Shown here one piece after another: positions 8,717-16,879 of a stretch of DNA of 41,535 bases. The position numbers and the translations under genes were made by a program. This DNA is from Chitinophagales bacterium. GTDB lineage: Bacteria > Bacteroidota > Bacteroidia > Chitinophagales > CAIODY01. The notes beneath the pieces are model-generated. The model had not been told where the DNA came from. It searched no databases and saw only the letters and a list, made by a program, of their open reading frames with translations. The stretch lies in the NCBI GenBank assembly GCA_947449695.1, contig CANFST010000023.1, forward strand, positions 1 through 41,535. The letters are read 5' to 3'. The number at the start of each line of letters is the position of its first letter. Positions within the stretch are counted from its first letter, which is position 1.

Positions 8717-10006
8717 TCAATTCACACCATATTTTTTTTTGTATTTTTCATACAAATGTTTCTGTCCGTTTTCCAACGAAACTATTCTACCACCAATCAT
8801 CGCTGTTTCAATTTTGTTTGACTTCATATCCAACAAATCGCCGCTGCAAATCAGCAGTGTAGCGTCTTTTCCTTCTTCCAAACTTCCTGCCAGATTATCA
8901 ATACCCAAAATTTTTGCAGCATTTAAAGTGATGCTTTGTAATGCTTCTTCCTTTTGTAACCCATAAGCAGCAGCAGTTCCAGCCACAAAAGCTAAGTTGC
9001 GTTGATTACCACTCCAATCTTTATGTTCTAAACAAAACAACACTCCAGCCCTTTGCAAAACTGTTGGTGTTTTGTAAGGTTGCTGAATATCATCATCATT
9101 CCTTTGAGGCATGGAATGCGTTGAACTTAAAATTACAGGGATTTTTGCTGCCGCAATTTCGCTTGCAACTAAATATGATTCTTCCGCATCTACCAAAACC
9201 CCACTTAAGTTGAATTTTTTGATAAATGCCATCGCAGCTAAAATCTCTTTTGCTGTATGCACATGCACATAAGCCTTTCGAATGCCTGATAATACTGGCA
9301 CCACAGCATCTAACTTTAGGTTTTTGTTTTCTTTTTTTTCTGATGCTGCATAACTTTTTGCATCATTAAAAAGTTGTTCCAATTCATTCAACTGTTGTTT
9401 CCAACGAACATTTATTTCATCATTATTTTCTGTGCCACGATATACTGTTAACGATGGAAAACGAATGTGCAAGCCCCCATCCATCAGCATCACTGCATCC
9501 TCCCAATTCCATGCATCTAATTGCACAACACTGCTCAAGCCGCTTACCAAGCCACCTTGCGGTACGATTTGCGCCATCAACACACCATTAAATTTCACTG
9601 TGGGAATTATTTTTGAATCGGTATTAAAAGCAATAATGCTACGCACATTTGGGTTTAAATTTCCCACTTCCACATTATCTCGTGTTGCCCGTGCTTCTTC
9701 AATTTCCAACAAACCCAATGTAGTATTGGGGGCAATCAAACCTGGATAAATTTGTTTGCCAGTAGCATCTATCATTCTATCAGCTTTCATCAATCGAATA
9801 TTCGTCATCGAACCCATTGAAACAATTTTGTTTTTTTCAATTCTGATAAAACCATTTTCAATTATTTTACCATTGCCCACATGAATCGTTCCGCCTGAAA
9901 TCAAGATGCTGCCTATGTTTGCAGGCGCAGGTGTTGGATTTTGAGCAAAAGAAATTTTTGCAAAAACAAAAACAATCAATAAACTAACTACAATTATTCT
10001 CTTCAT
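8717..10006 (-). CDS. Secreted amidohydrolase-fold protein, probably lacking metal ligands
   Basis: A 429-residue protein with a signal peptide (about residues 1-21, ending FAQN). It has the composite domain of the amidohydrolase superfamily at both ends: ISGGTIHVGNGK near the start, IDATGKQIYPGLI in the middle, and a C-terminal GSLEEGKDATLLI. Where active members carry HxH after PGL(I/V)D, this one reads PGLIAPNTTLGL, so both metal-binding histidines are missing; the late catalytic Asp region reads RNLAFVAGTAAAYG, again without an obvious Asp ligand. It resembles a Bacteroidota group related to imidazolonepropionase-type hydrolases. It may be a non-catalytic relative or use a different centre. 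Its ATG begins 4 bp after the deacetylase stop, so the two are translationally coupled. A terminator is not evident downstream. Confidence 0.75.
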   Translation of the reverse strand: MKRIIVVSLLIVFVFAKISFAQNPTPAPANIGSILISGGTIHVGNGKIIENGFIRIEKNKIVSMGSMTNIRLMKADRMIDATGKQIYPGLIAPNTTLGLLEIEEARATRDNVEVGNLNPNVRSIIAFNTDSKIIPTVKFNGVLMAQIVPQGGLVSGLSSVVQLDAWNWEDAVMLMDGGLHIRFPSLTVYRGTENNDEINVRWKQQLNELEQLFNDAKSYAASEKKENKNLKLDAVVPVLSGIRKAYVHVHTAKEILAAMAFIKKFNLSGVLVDAEESYLVASEIAAAKIPVILSSTHSMPQRNDDDIQQPYKTPTVLQRAGVLFCLEHKDWSGNQRNLAFVAGTAAAYGLQKEEALQSITLNAAKILGIDNLAGSLEEGKDATLLICSGDLLDMKSNKIETAMIGGRIVSLENGQKHLYEKYKKKYGVN

Positions 10007-10010
10007 TTTT

Positions 10011-10631
10011 TCATTTTAATAATTCAAAACTAAAACCTTTTTCCAAAGCATGTTCAATAAATTTTGGCAATGTAAAAATCATTTTTTCATACGCCTTTTC
10101 GCTGTCATGAAACACAATAATTTCATTACTGCGTAAAGGTTTGCGAATGCAATTCTCTAAACATTTTTCTTTAGAAATATTTTTATCAAAGTCGCCACTC
10201 AAGCGGCTCCACATCACTATTTTTGTTTTCGGTTTTAATTCTTTGATTTGCTGGAAACTAATTTTGCCATAAGGTGGTCGGAAAAAATGAGATGAAAAAA
10301 CTTGTTCAGTTTCCATAAAATTCTCGACATATTTTTTCGTTTCAGTTTTCCAGCCATTTACATGATTGAATGTGTGATTACCCACCTGATGCCCGTTTGC
10401 AATGATTTTCTGAAACATTTCAGGATACTTTACCACATTATTTCCAACACAAAAAAAATGTGCTTTCACTTTGAATTCATTTAAAATCAGCAACACCTCT
10501 TTAGTGATTGTTGGATGCGGACCATCATCAAAAGTGAGTACAATATTTTTTGACGTTGAATTATTTTCCCAAATCATTGATGGATACAAAAGCGGCAACC
10601 AGAAAGGTGTTTGCAAAAAATAAGTACCCAT
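10011..10631 (-). CDS. Polysaccharide deacetylase (NodB/CE4 family)
   Basis: A 206-residue NodB-homology enzyme. The metal and catalytic motifs are present: TFDDGPHP (motif 1, catalytic base and metal Asp), HTFNH (motif 2, two metal His), RPPYG (motif 3) and a late VFHDS (motif 5). It should remove N- or O-acetyl groups from a cell-envelope polysaccharide or peptidoglycan. The open frame extends to 10760, but that extension overlaps the small lipoprotein gene in another frame; the ATG at 10631, 1 bp after that gene's stop, gives a typical family length and tight coupling. No cleavable signal is clear; residues near the N-terminus are mildly hydrophobic. Confidence 0.85.
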   Translation of the reverse strand: MGTYFLQTPFWLPLLYPSMIWENNSTSKNIVLTFDDGPHPTITKEVLLILNEFKVKAHFFCVGNNVVKYPEMFQKIIANGHQVGNHTFNHVNGWKTETKKYVENFMETEQVFSSHFFRPPYGKISFQQIKELKPKTKIVMWSRLSGDFDKNISKEKCLENCIRKPLRSNEIIVFHDSEKAYEKMIFTLPKFIEHALEKGFSFELLK

Positions 10632-10632
10632 A

Positions 10633-10869
10633 TTATTTTTGAGATGCAGCTTTTTTTTGCGATTTTTTTGCCAATCTTTTTTCTTCTTGCTCTTTCTTGA
10701 TTCTTGCCTTGTCAGCTGGACAACTTCCTTTTGCTTGTGCAGCATTAAACCTTGCAACAAGTTTCATTTTTTCTCTATCAGCTTTGCACATGCCTTTGTA
10801 TTTGTTGTGACAACTAATGTTCATCAGCATTACAGTTATTATAAATCCTAAAATATATTTAATTTTCAT
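10633..10869 (-). CDS. Small Lys-rich lipoprotein
   Basis: A 78-residue protein starting MKIKYILGF, with a hydrophobic stretch and lipobox MNISC, followed by a short mature part whose C-terminus is dense in Lys/Glu/Ala (KKEQEEKRLAKKSQKKAAS), probably a charged helix. An in-frame ATG at 10890 would add seven residues before this signal and is less likely. Its stop is 1 bp before the deacetylase ATG, so it heads a three-gene operon (lipoprotein, deacetylase, amidohydrolase-like). I do not recognise a family. The signal sequence and spacing support it as a real gene. Confidence 0.65.
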   Translation of the reverse strand: MKIKYILGFIITVMLMNISCHNKYKGMCKADREKMKLVARFNAAQAKGSCPADKARIKKEQEEKRLAKKSQKKAASQK

Positions 10870-10884
10870 ACACATTTTATTTTG

Positions 10885-10912
10885 CCACAAAGGCGCTAAG
10901 ACACAAAGTTTT
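10885..10912. repeat. Intergenic motif of the widespread 'cacaaaggcgctaagacac' type
   Basis: The sequence gccacaaaggcgctaagaca with a trailing cacaaag lies in the non-coding gap upstream of the small lipoprotein gene. Similar G/C-A-C-A-A-A-G-rich strings recur between genes in many bacterial genomes. Only one copy plus a weaker relative (near 28578) is seen here. Function unknown. Confidence 0.4.
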
Positions 10913-11053
10913 TAATTTTCGAAAAGTAATTGTCATTTCGCAGAAATCTATTTTAATATTGATACAGAATTTAAAATAGTTTTATCCTGAATGACTCTAC
11001 CAATCTGCCTTTTACTATTAACCAGTAACAAGTAACCAATAACTCTTTGTTGG

Positions 11054-12058
11054 TTATTTCAATTTTTCTGTCATCAATTTTATTTCCATTATTGCCGACA
11101 TTTTTTCATACAAAATGTTGTACACCGCTGTAGTGATAGGCAATTCAACTTTGTATTTTTGATTTGCTTCCCAAATGCATTTTACTGAATAATAACCTTC
11201 GGCAATCATATTCATTTCTAATTGTGCTGCTTTAACCGAATATCCTTTCCCAATCATCAGCCCAAAAGCCCTGTTCCTGCTGAATTGTGAGTAAGCCGTG
11301 ACCAACAAATCACCTAAATAAGCACTGCCTTTAATATCACGTTCAATGGGATGGACTGCTGCCACAAAGCGTTCAATTTCCTGAATAGCATTTGAAATCA
11401 AAACGGCTTGAAAGTTATCGCCATAGCCCAATCCATGACAAATACCTGAAGCCAATGCAATTATATTTTTCATCACAGCTGCTAATTCCGTCCCATAAAT
11501 ATCTTCCGTAAAATTTGTTTTGATATATCTGCATGCCATCAAATCAGCCATAGCCGAGGCTTTTGAAGTATCAGGGCAACTTAATGTTAAGTAAGATAAT
11601 TTTTCCAAAGCCACTTCTTCGGCATGACAAGGTCCACTGATGACAATGAAATTATTAAAATCAACACCAAAATATTTATTGAAGTATTCAGCAATGATGA
11701 GATTTTCATCGGTATCAGGAATCATTCCTTTGATAGCAGAAACTACAATTTTGTTGTCAAAATTTTTACTGGTTAAATGCTCTAAGGTTGGTCGTAAAAA
11801 TGCCGAAGGTGTAGCAGCAATCACTATTTCAGCATTTTCAATAGCAGCATCAGGGGTTGCATGAAATTTTATTTTTTCAATCGGCAACTCCGCTGAACTA
11901 ATATAATTTGGATTGCGGCGATATTTTTTAATATGCTCTACCACTTCATGCTTGCGAACATACCAATGTAATTGGACATTTTTTTCACTCAATATTTTTA
12001 AGATGGCTGTTGCCCACGAGCCACTTCCAATGATAGCGATTTGTTTTTGTGTATCCAT
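11054..12058 (-). CDS. gpsA: NAD(P)H-dependent glycerol-3-phosphate dehydrogenase
   Basis: A 334-residue soluble enzyme that reduces dihydroxyacetone phosphate to sn-glycerol 3-phosphate for phospholipid synthesis. The Rossmann motif GSGSWA is at residues 11-16, followed later by AIKGM, the SGPCHAEEV segment and the ELAAVMKN segment containing the catalytic Lys. Length is normal. It is divergent from rbfA across 53 bp; a sequence close to the -7 consensus (TATTTTCG, minus strand 12074-12067) lies about 8 bp before its ATG. No terminator is obvious downstream. Confidence 0.95.
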   Translation of the reverse strand: MDTQKQIAIIGSGSWATAILKILSEKNVQLHWYVRKHEVVEHIKKYRRNPNYISSAELPIEKIKFHATPDAAIENAEIVIAATPSAFLRPTLEHLTSKNFDNKIVVSAIKGMIPDTDENLIIAEYFNKYFGVDFNNFIVISGPCHAEEVALEKLSYLTLSCPDTSKASAMADLMACRYIKTNFTEDIYGTELAAVMKNIIALASGICHGLGYGDNFQAVLISNAIQEIERFVAAVHPIERDIKGSAYLGDLLVTAYSQFSRNRAFGLMIGKGYSVKAAQLEMNMIAEGYYSVKCIWEANQKYKVELPITTAVYNILYEKMSAIMEIKLMTEKLK

Positions 12059-12099
12059 TTATGCAACGAAAATAAACAATAGTTGATAGTTGAAATAAT

Positions 12100-12107
12100 T
12101 ATCTTTG
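12100..12107 (+). promoter_or_regulatory. Promoter -7 box (TATCTTTG) for rbfA
   Basis: Exact match to the Bacteroidota -7 consensus TAnnTTTG, with its last G only 4 bases before the rbfA ATG at 12112. A TTG at 12083-12085 could be a weak -33 element, but its spacing (14) is short. The expected start of transcription falls at or next to the ATG, predicting a leaderless mRNA. Confidence 0.6.
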
Positions 12108-12111
12108 CCAA

Positions 12112-12474
12112 ATGAGTGAAAGTATTCGTCAGAAAAAAGTTGCAGAATTAATAAAGGAACAATTGAGTTTGTTGTTTCAAAAAAATGGTTTCTACACATT
12201 GAAAGGCAGTTTGGTAACCATTACCAGCGTTACGATGACGCCTGATTTGTTAGAGGCAAAAGTTTATTTAAGTGTTTTTAATGCAAAAAACAAACAAGAA
12301 ATTTTAGATGAATTAGAAAATCACCATAAAGAAATTCGCCATCAATTAGGTAATAAAATTGCTAAACAAGTTCGACGAGTTCCAGAGTTTAAATTCTTTT
12401 TAGATGAAACATTGGATGAAGTTTTCAAAATGGAAAAACTTTTTGATAAAATAAAAAAAGACGAAAACAAATAA
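12112..12474 (+). CDS. rbfA: 30S ribosome-binding factor RbfA
   Basis: A 120-residue KH-like protein that acts in late maturation of the 30S subunit and 16S rRNA 5' end. The N-terminal SIRQKKVAELIKEQLS, the central VTITSVTMTPDL and the C-terminal RRVPEFKFFLDETLD are typical RbfA blocks. The ATG is set by the -7 box 4 bp upstream. The radical SAM gene begins 34 bp downstream. It is not next to infB or truB here. Confidence 0.93.
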   Translation: MSESIRQKKVAELIKEQLSLLFQKNGFYTLKGSLVTITSVTMTPDLLEAKVYLSVFNAKNKQEILDELENHHKEIRHQLGNKIAKQVRRVPEFKFFLDETLDEVFKMEKLFDKIKKDENK

Positions 12475-12508
12475 TTGATTGCAATTTTAATTATCAATTT
12501 AACTCACC

Positions 12509-13810
12509 ATGAAATCTTTGCATCCAAAAAAATTACCATATTTATTATATGCCGATGCTAACGGCAAAGTTTACGAAGATACCACTATGTATATGGCTGG
12601 GAGAAGCGGTTGGGACGCCGTTGTTCCTGAATTAGAAGATTTAATTGAGATGCCTGAATGCAGCGAATTTTATGTTTTGCCAGGAAGAAAACCAGTTGGG
12701 TTTGATGTAGAAACAGGCGAATATAAAGTAAGAGAAGAAGGCTTTGCAGTTGCAGCCTTTGTTCCACCTGCACACACAACATTATATTTAGCTGCTTACG
12801 AAAAATTACCCGAAGCCCCTACCCTGCCTTTATTTTGTTATAATGCGGTTGGATGGTATAATGAAAAATTTTATGTTGCCTCCACCCGAATTGACAAAGA
12901 TATAAGGCAAGAACCAAAAAGTTTTGACCATGATTTAGTGAAGAAAAATGTAAAAAAAATAACTTCTGAATTTCCGAATAATCGTTTGTTAGCACATATT
13001 GGTAACAATTGTGCTTTAACCTACTATTGTCCAGCTGCCCGAAATTTTTTCTTAGGAAGATTCGAAGCTCCAATTCCTACATCACCTGCTTGTAATGCGA
13101 ATTGTGTAGGTTGTATTTCGTTTCAACCGGCAGACGAAGAAATTACATCATCACACGATAGATTGCAATTCAAACCAACTATTGAAGAGATTGCTGAATA
13201 TACAATTCCACATTTAGAAAATGTTGAAGATGCCATTATCAGTTTTGGGCAGGGTTGCGAAGGTGAACCATTATTAATGTGGGAAACTAATGCTGCAGCT
13301 ATTAAATATATTCGCTCAAAAACTAAAAAAGGAATTATCAATATCAATACAAATGGAAGTATGCCTGATGCAGTAGAAGCCATGTGCAAAGCAGGTTTAC
13401 AAAGTATTCGTGTAAGTATGAATAGTGCACAACCTTCTTTTTACGAAGGATATTATCTTCCAAATAATTACCATTTTGATAACCTTAAAGAATCTATAAA
13501 AGTTGTAAGAAGCCATGGAGGCTGGGCATCTATTAATTATTTTGTTTTTCCAGGAATGACAGATTCTGAAGCAGAATATCAGGCTTTACGTAATTTAATT
13601 ATTGAAACTGATTTAACCATGATTCAATGGCGAAATTTCAATATAGACCCGGATTGGTATTTAGGAAGAATGGGCGTAACAGATTGCTTTGAAACAATGG
13701 GTATTCGAAACATGATGAAGGCATTAAAAGATGAATTTCCTCATTTGCTTTTTGGATATTTCAATCCTCCTGAGAGAACAATTAAAAAAAGTCTGAAAAC
13801 AAAAAAATAA
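12509..13810 (+). CDS. Radical SAM protein of unknown substrate
   Basis: A 433-residue protein with the radical SAM 4Fe-4S motif CxxxCxxC at Cys195, Cys199 and Cys202 (ACNANCVGC), followed by SFGQGCEGEPLL (the GGE-like SAM-binding strand) and ININTNGS. About 190 residues precede the cluster, an unusually long N-terminal extension with no motif I recognise (it includes LLAHIGNNCALTYYCPA, with two extra Cys). There is no C-terminal Cys cluster of the SPASM kind. The GH3-like gene starts 6 bp after its stop, so the two are almost surely co-expressed. It could modify a peptide, cofactor or acyl substrate; substrate cannot be named. Confidence 0.8.
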   Translation: MKSLHPKKLPYLLYADANGKVYEDTTMYMAGRSGWDAVVPELEDLIEMPECSEFYVLPGRKPVGFDVETGEYKVREEGFAVAAFVPPAHTTLYLAAYEKLPEAPTLPLFCYNAVGWYNEKFYVASTRIDKDIRQEPKSFDHDLVKKNVKKITSEFPNNRLLAHIGNNCALTYYCPAARNFFLGRFEAPIPTSPACNANCVGCISFQPADEEITSSHDRLQFKPTIEEIAEYTIPHLENVEDAIISFGQGCEGEPLLMWETNAAAIKYIRSKTKKGIININTNGSMPDAVEAMCKAGLQSIRVSMNSAQPSFYEGYYLPNNYHFDNLKESIKVVRSHGGWASINYFVFPGMTDSEAEYQALRNLIIETDLTMIQWRNFNIDPDWYLGRMGVTDCFETMGIRNMMKALKDEFPHLLFGYFNPPERTIKKSLKTKK

Positions 13811-13816
13811 TTCACT

Positions 13817-15331
13817 TTGTCGTTCTTCAATTCTATTATTTCTTGGTTTTTCAAACAGCGGCTTGACCAGATACAGCGCTTTATGGATGAGCCTTTAGAA
13901 TGTCAAGAACAGGTTTTAGGCAATTTAATTTCATTCGCATCCACCACTGAATGGGGCGAAAAATACAAATATGATGAAATTGAATCAATAGAAGATTTTA
14001 AGAAAAGAGTTCCGCTACAGGATTATGAATCGTTGAAACCCTACATCCAGCGAACAATGCATGGCGAACAGAATTTATTATGGCACAGTGATATTATCTG
14101 GTTTGCAAAATCAAGCGGCACAACAAGCGATAAAAGTAAGTTCATTCCTATCTCACAAGAGTCAATGGATGATTGCCACTATAAAGGAGGAAAAGATGTG
14201 CTCACGATTTACTGCAATAATCATCCTGATACAAAAATATTTAGTGGCAAAGGCTTGGTGATGGGCGGTTCGCACCAAATGAATCCATTAAATGAAAGTG
14301 CCAGTTTTGGAGATTTATCTGCCGTGTTGATTCAAAACATGCCTTGGCTTGGAAGTGTTATTCAAACACCAGATTTGGATGTAGCATTGATGAATGATTG
14401 GGAAAAGAAAATTGAAATGATGATTGCCACGGTTTTGCCGCAAGACATTACCCATATTGCTGGGGTTCCAACCTGGACATTAGTTTTGATTCAAAGAATT
14501 TTAGAACGAACAGGCAAAAAGAATCTTATAGAAGTTTTCCCGAATTTAGAATTATACATTCATGGCGGTGTAAGTTTCACTCCTTATAAAAGTCAGTTCC
14601 AGCAACTTATCCAGGGCAGTCAGATGAATTATTACCAAACCTATAATGCATCAGAAGGATTTTTTGGAATTCAACTTGAACCAGATGCTGATGATATGTT
14701 GCTGATGTTAGACTATGGAATTTTCTATGAATTTATTCCTGCTGAAAACATGGATGAAGAAAATCCCAAAACATTACAATTGAATCAAGTAGAAATTGGA
14801 AAAGTATACGCTTTGGTTATAACCACTAATGGTGGGCTTTGGCGTTATAAGATTGGGGACACAATTTCGTTTACTTCTTTATTCCCATTCAAAATAAAAG
14901 TAGCAGGAAGAACAAAAAATTACATCAATGCATTTGGCGAAGAGTTGATGGTACATAATGCTGATGAAGCTTTGGCTGTGGCTTGCAATCAAACAAATGC
15001 AGTAATTAAAGATTATACTGCTGCGCCAATTTTTTTAACCACCCAAAATAAAGGTGGGCATGAATGGTTGATTGAATTTGAAAAAGCCCCAAGAGATTTA
15101 TTTCAATTCACCACTATTTTGGATGCACATCTACAAAAAATAAATTCAGATTACGAAGCCAAAAGACAAAAAGATATCGCCTTGCAAGCCCCTGTTATTC
15201 ATGCTTTGCAGCCCGACACATTTTATCATTGGTTAAAACAAAAAGGGAAAATAGGAGGGCAACACAAAGTGCCGCGATTGAGTAATGACAGAAAAATTGT
15301 AGAAGAAATTTTGAGAAGTTCAAAATCTTGA
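13817..15331 (+). CDS. GH3-family acyl-adenylating protein
   Basis: A 504-residue member of the GH3 (auxin-responsive promoter) family, ANL-type enzymes that adenylate a carboxylate and join it to an amino acid or other amine. Family signs are the early WGEKYKYDEI, the P-loop-like SSGTTSDKSKFIP (residues around 95-107), YNASEGFFGIQ, and GLWRYKIGDT with VAGRTKNYINAFGEEL near the hinge. It starts at TTG (13817): the residues that follow, SFFNSIISWFFKQRLDQI, match the usual GH3 N-terminus and no in-frame ATG precedes them. It overlaps nothing and is 6 bp from the radical SAM stop. Bacterial substrates of this family are largely unknown. Confidence 0.85.
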   Translation: MSFFNSIISWFFKQRLDQIQRFMDEPLECQEQVLGNLISFASTTEWGEKYKYDEIESIEDFKKRVPLQDYESLKPYIQRTMHGEQNLLWHSDIIWFAKSSGTTSDKSKFIPISQESMDDCHYKGGKDVLTIYCNNHPDTKIFSGKGLVMGGSHQMNPLNESASFGDLSAVLIQNMPWLGSVIQTPDLDVALMNDWEKKIEMMIATVLPQDITHIAGVPTWTLVLIQRILERTGKKNLIEVFPNLELYIHGGVSFTPYKSQFQQLIQGSQMNYYQTYNASEGFFGIQLEPDADDMLLMLDYGIFYEFIPAENMDEENPKTLQLNQVEIGKVYALVITTNGGLWRYKIGDTISFTSLFPFKIKVAGRTKNYINAFGEELMVHNADEALAVACNQTNAVIKDYTAAPIFLTTQNKGGHEWLIEFEKAPRDLFQFTTILDAHLQKINSDYEAKRQKDIALQAPVIHALQPDTFYHWLKQKGKIGGQHKVPRLSNDRKIVEEILRSSKS

Positions 15332-15426
15332 TTAAGTGTGAATAAAATTAATTTCAAAACTTCTTGGAAAAATGATTGGAGTTAAGTTGCTTTGAATTCT
15401 TAACTAAAATCTAAAATAACTACAGC

Positions 15427-15885
15427 ATGAACAAACAAATTTCAAAATCAGTATTTATTTTTTCAATAGCTTTATTTTTTGTATTTGCAATTCTTTCATG
15501 TGGCAATAAAAACATGGAGTTGATAGCCAAAAAATGGAAACTCGAAAAAATTGAAATGCCTGGCCAAGATAGTATGATTGCAAAAATGGATAGTGTTTCA
15601 AAATCAATGTATGACTCTATGATGAAACAAATGATTGAAAAATCCTCTTTTGTATTTACAAAGGAAGGGAAATACACACTTGATATGGGCTTTGCAAAAT
15701 CTGAAGGTACTTTTAAAATCAGTGATGATGGAAAAAATTTAATCACTAAAGAGGTTAGAGATGGTAAAGATGGAAAAGAGGAAACAATGGGTATCCTAAC
15801 ATTAACAGCTGATAAATTTGTAAGCACCCAAAAAGACCCTAGCGGTAAAGAAGTTACCATGACATTAGTTCCAGCGAAAGATTAA
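15427..15885 (+). CDS. Small lipocalin-like lipoprotein
   Basis: A 152-residue protein with a lipoprotein signal (lipobox AILSC, Cys25) followed by LIAKKWKLEKIE and beta-strand-like segments FVFTKEGKYTLDMG and SEGTFKISDDGKNLI. The pattern (W-x-L near the start, then F-x-x-G-x-Y and G-T-F/W) resembles the lipocalin-like lipoproteins of Bacteroidota. A short Met/Ser/Asp-rich insert (residues about 45-65) is low complexity. A strong terminator follows its stop by about 20 bp. Role unknown. Confidence 0.75.
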   Translation: MNKQISKSVFIFSIALFFVFAILSCGNKNMELIAKKWKLEKIEMPGQDSMIAKMDSVSKSMYDSMMKQMIEKSSFVFTKEGKYTLDMGFAKSEGTFKISDDGKNLITKEVRDGKDGKEETMGILTLTADKFVSTQKDPSGKEVTMTLVPAKD

Positions 15886-15904
15886 TTAAAATTATTTCAA
15901 CTAT

Positions 15905-15940
15905 AAAAAAATGACTAAGCAAAATTTAGTCATTTTTTTT
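15905..15940 (+). terminator. Strong intrinsic terminator after the lipocalin-like gene
   Basis: A perfect 14-bp stem: 15905-15918 pairs with 15926-15939 (core atgactaa / ttagtcat flanked by A and T runs), loop of 7, ending in a run of eight T. The A/T arms make it bidirectional. It covers the first codons of the longest possible frame of the next gene, which argues for that gene's later ATG. Confidence 0.85.
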
Positions 15941-15967
15941 GATGAAAAATTATATTCAATCAAACCA

Positions 15968-16876
15968 ATGAAAGAATATTTTAATTTAAACAAAAAAGAT
16001 AGAAATGCAATTCTATTGTTAGGATTAATAATTTTAAGTGTTGCATTAGTTAAATTTTTTGTATTCCCATTACTTTCAAACAATGATGTCGCTTTGAAAG
16101 TGGACAAAATAAATCTTTCCCAAAAAGAAATATCAGAACCAAAATCTGAAATTGAGAATAGAGAATCAGAAGGAACTATAATTGAAAATAAAATAAACTC
16201 TTCGGTCACAGAAATCACTATTGAAAAACCCTTTGACCCTAATACATATTCATTTGAAGATTGGCAAAAAACCGGACTTCCTGATAAATTTTGTAAAACT
16301 ATTTCACACTTTCAAGAGAAAGGAGGTAAATTTAGGAAACCTGAAGATTTGAAAAAAGTTTGGGGAATGAGGGATGAATGGTATGAAAAAATTGCACCAT
16401 TTGTTCAAATTAATTCAATCGAAAAATCAAAAACCGAATCGTTTGCCACTGCAACAAATCACTATACTCCTAAAAAAAAATCTATTATAGAATTGAATAC
16501 TGCCGATAGTTTGCAACTAGATTCGCTGCCATTGATTGGCATGAAAACAGCCAACAGAATTATAAAATACAGAAATTTACTAGGGGGTTTTTATGCCATT
16601 GAACAATTAAAAGAAGTTTGGGGGTTGAAAGATTCGGTTTTGCTTGTAAATGCAAACAGAATAAGGATTGACAACAATCTTATTAAAAAAATAAATGCAA
16701 ATACTGCCACAATTGATGAGATGAAAAAACATCCTTATTTACATTACAATAAAGCTGCAGCAATTTTTAACTACAGGAAAAATCATGGTAATTATAAATC
16801 TATAAATGATTTAATGAATACAAAAATGTTTACAGAAGAAGATTTGAAAAAGATAGAACCTTATTTAGGTTTTTAG
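15968..16876 (+). CDS. Membrane-anchored helix-hairpin-helix (ComEA-like) protein
   Basis: A 302-residue protein starting MKEYFNLNKKDRN, with one N-terminal transmembrane segment (about residues 12-32, AILLLGLIILSV) and then three helix-hairpin-helix repeats: around 85-130 (DPNTYSFEDWQKTGLP), 170-220 (ELNTADSLQLDSLPLIG) and 235-300 (NANTATIDEMKKHPYL). The N-T-A-D-x-x-x-L-x-x-L-P-x-I-G signature is that of ComEA-type HhH domains that bind DNA without sequence specificity. A role in DNA uptake or in holding DNA at the membrane is possible. The frame is open back to 15911, but that start lies inside a terminator hairpin, so 15968 is chosen. It converges on the E1 gene 3 bp away. Confidence 0.8.
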   Translation: MKEYFNLNKKDRNAILLLGLIILSVALVKFFVFPLLSNNDVALKVDKINLSQKEISEPKSEIENRESEGTIIENKINSSVTEITIEKPFDPNTYSFEDWQKTGLPDKFCKTISHFQEKGGKFRKPEDLKKVWGMRDEWYEKIAPFVQINSIEKSKTESFATATNHYTPKKKSIIELNTADSLQLDSLPLIGMKTANRIIKYRNLLGGFYAIEQLKEVWGLKDSVLLVNANRIRIDNNLIKKINANTATIDEMKKHPYLHYNKAAAIFNYRKNHGNYKSINDLMNTKMFTEEDLKKIEPYLGF

Positions 16877-16879
16877 ATT

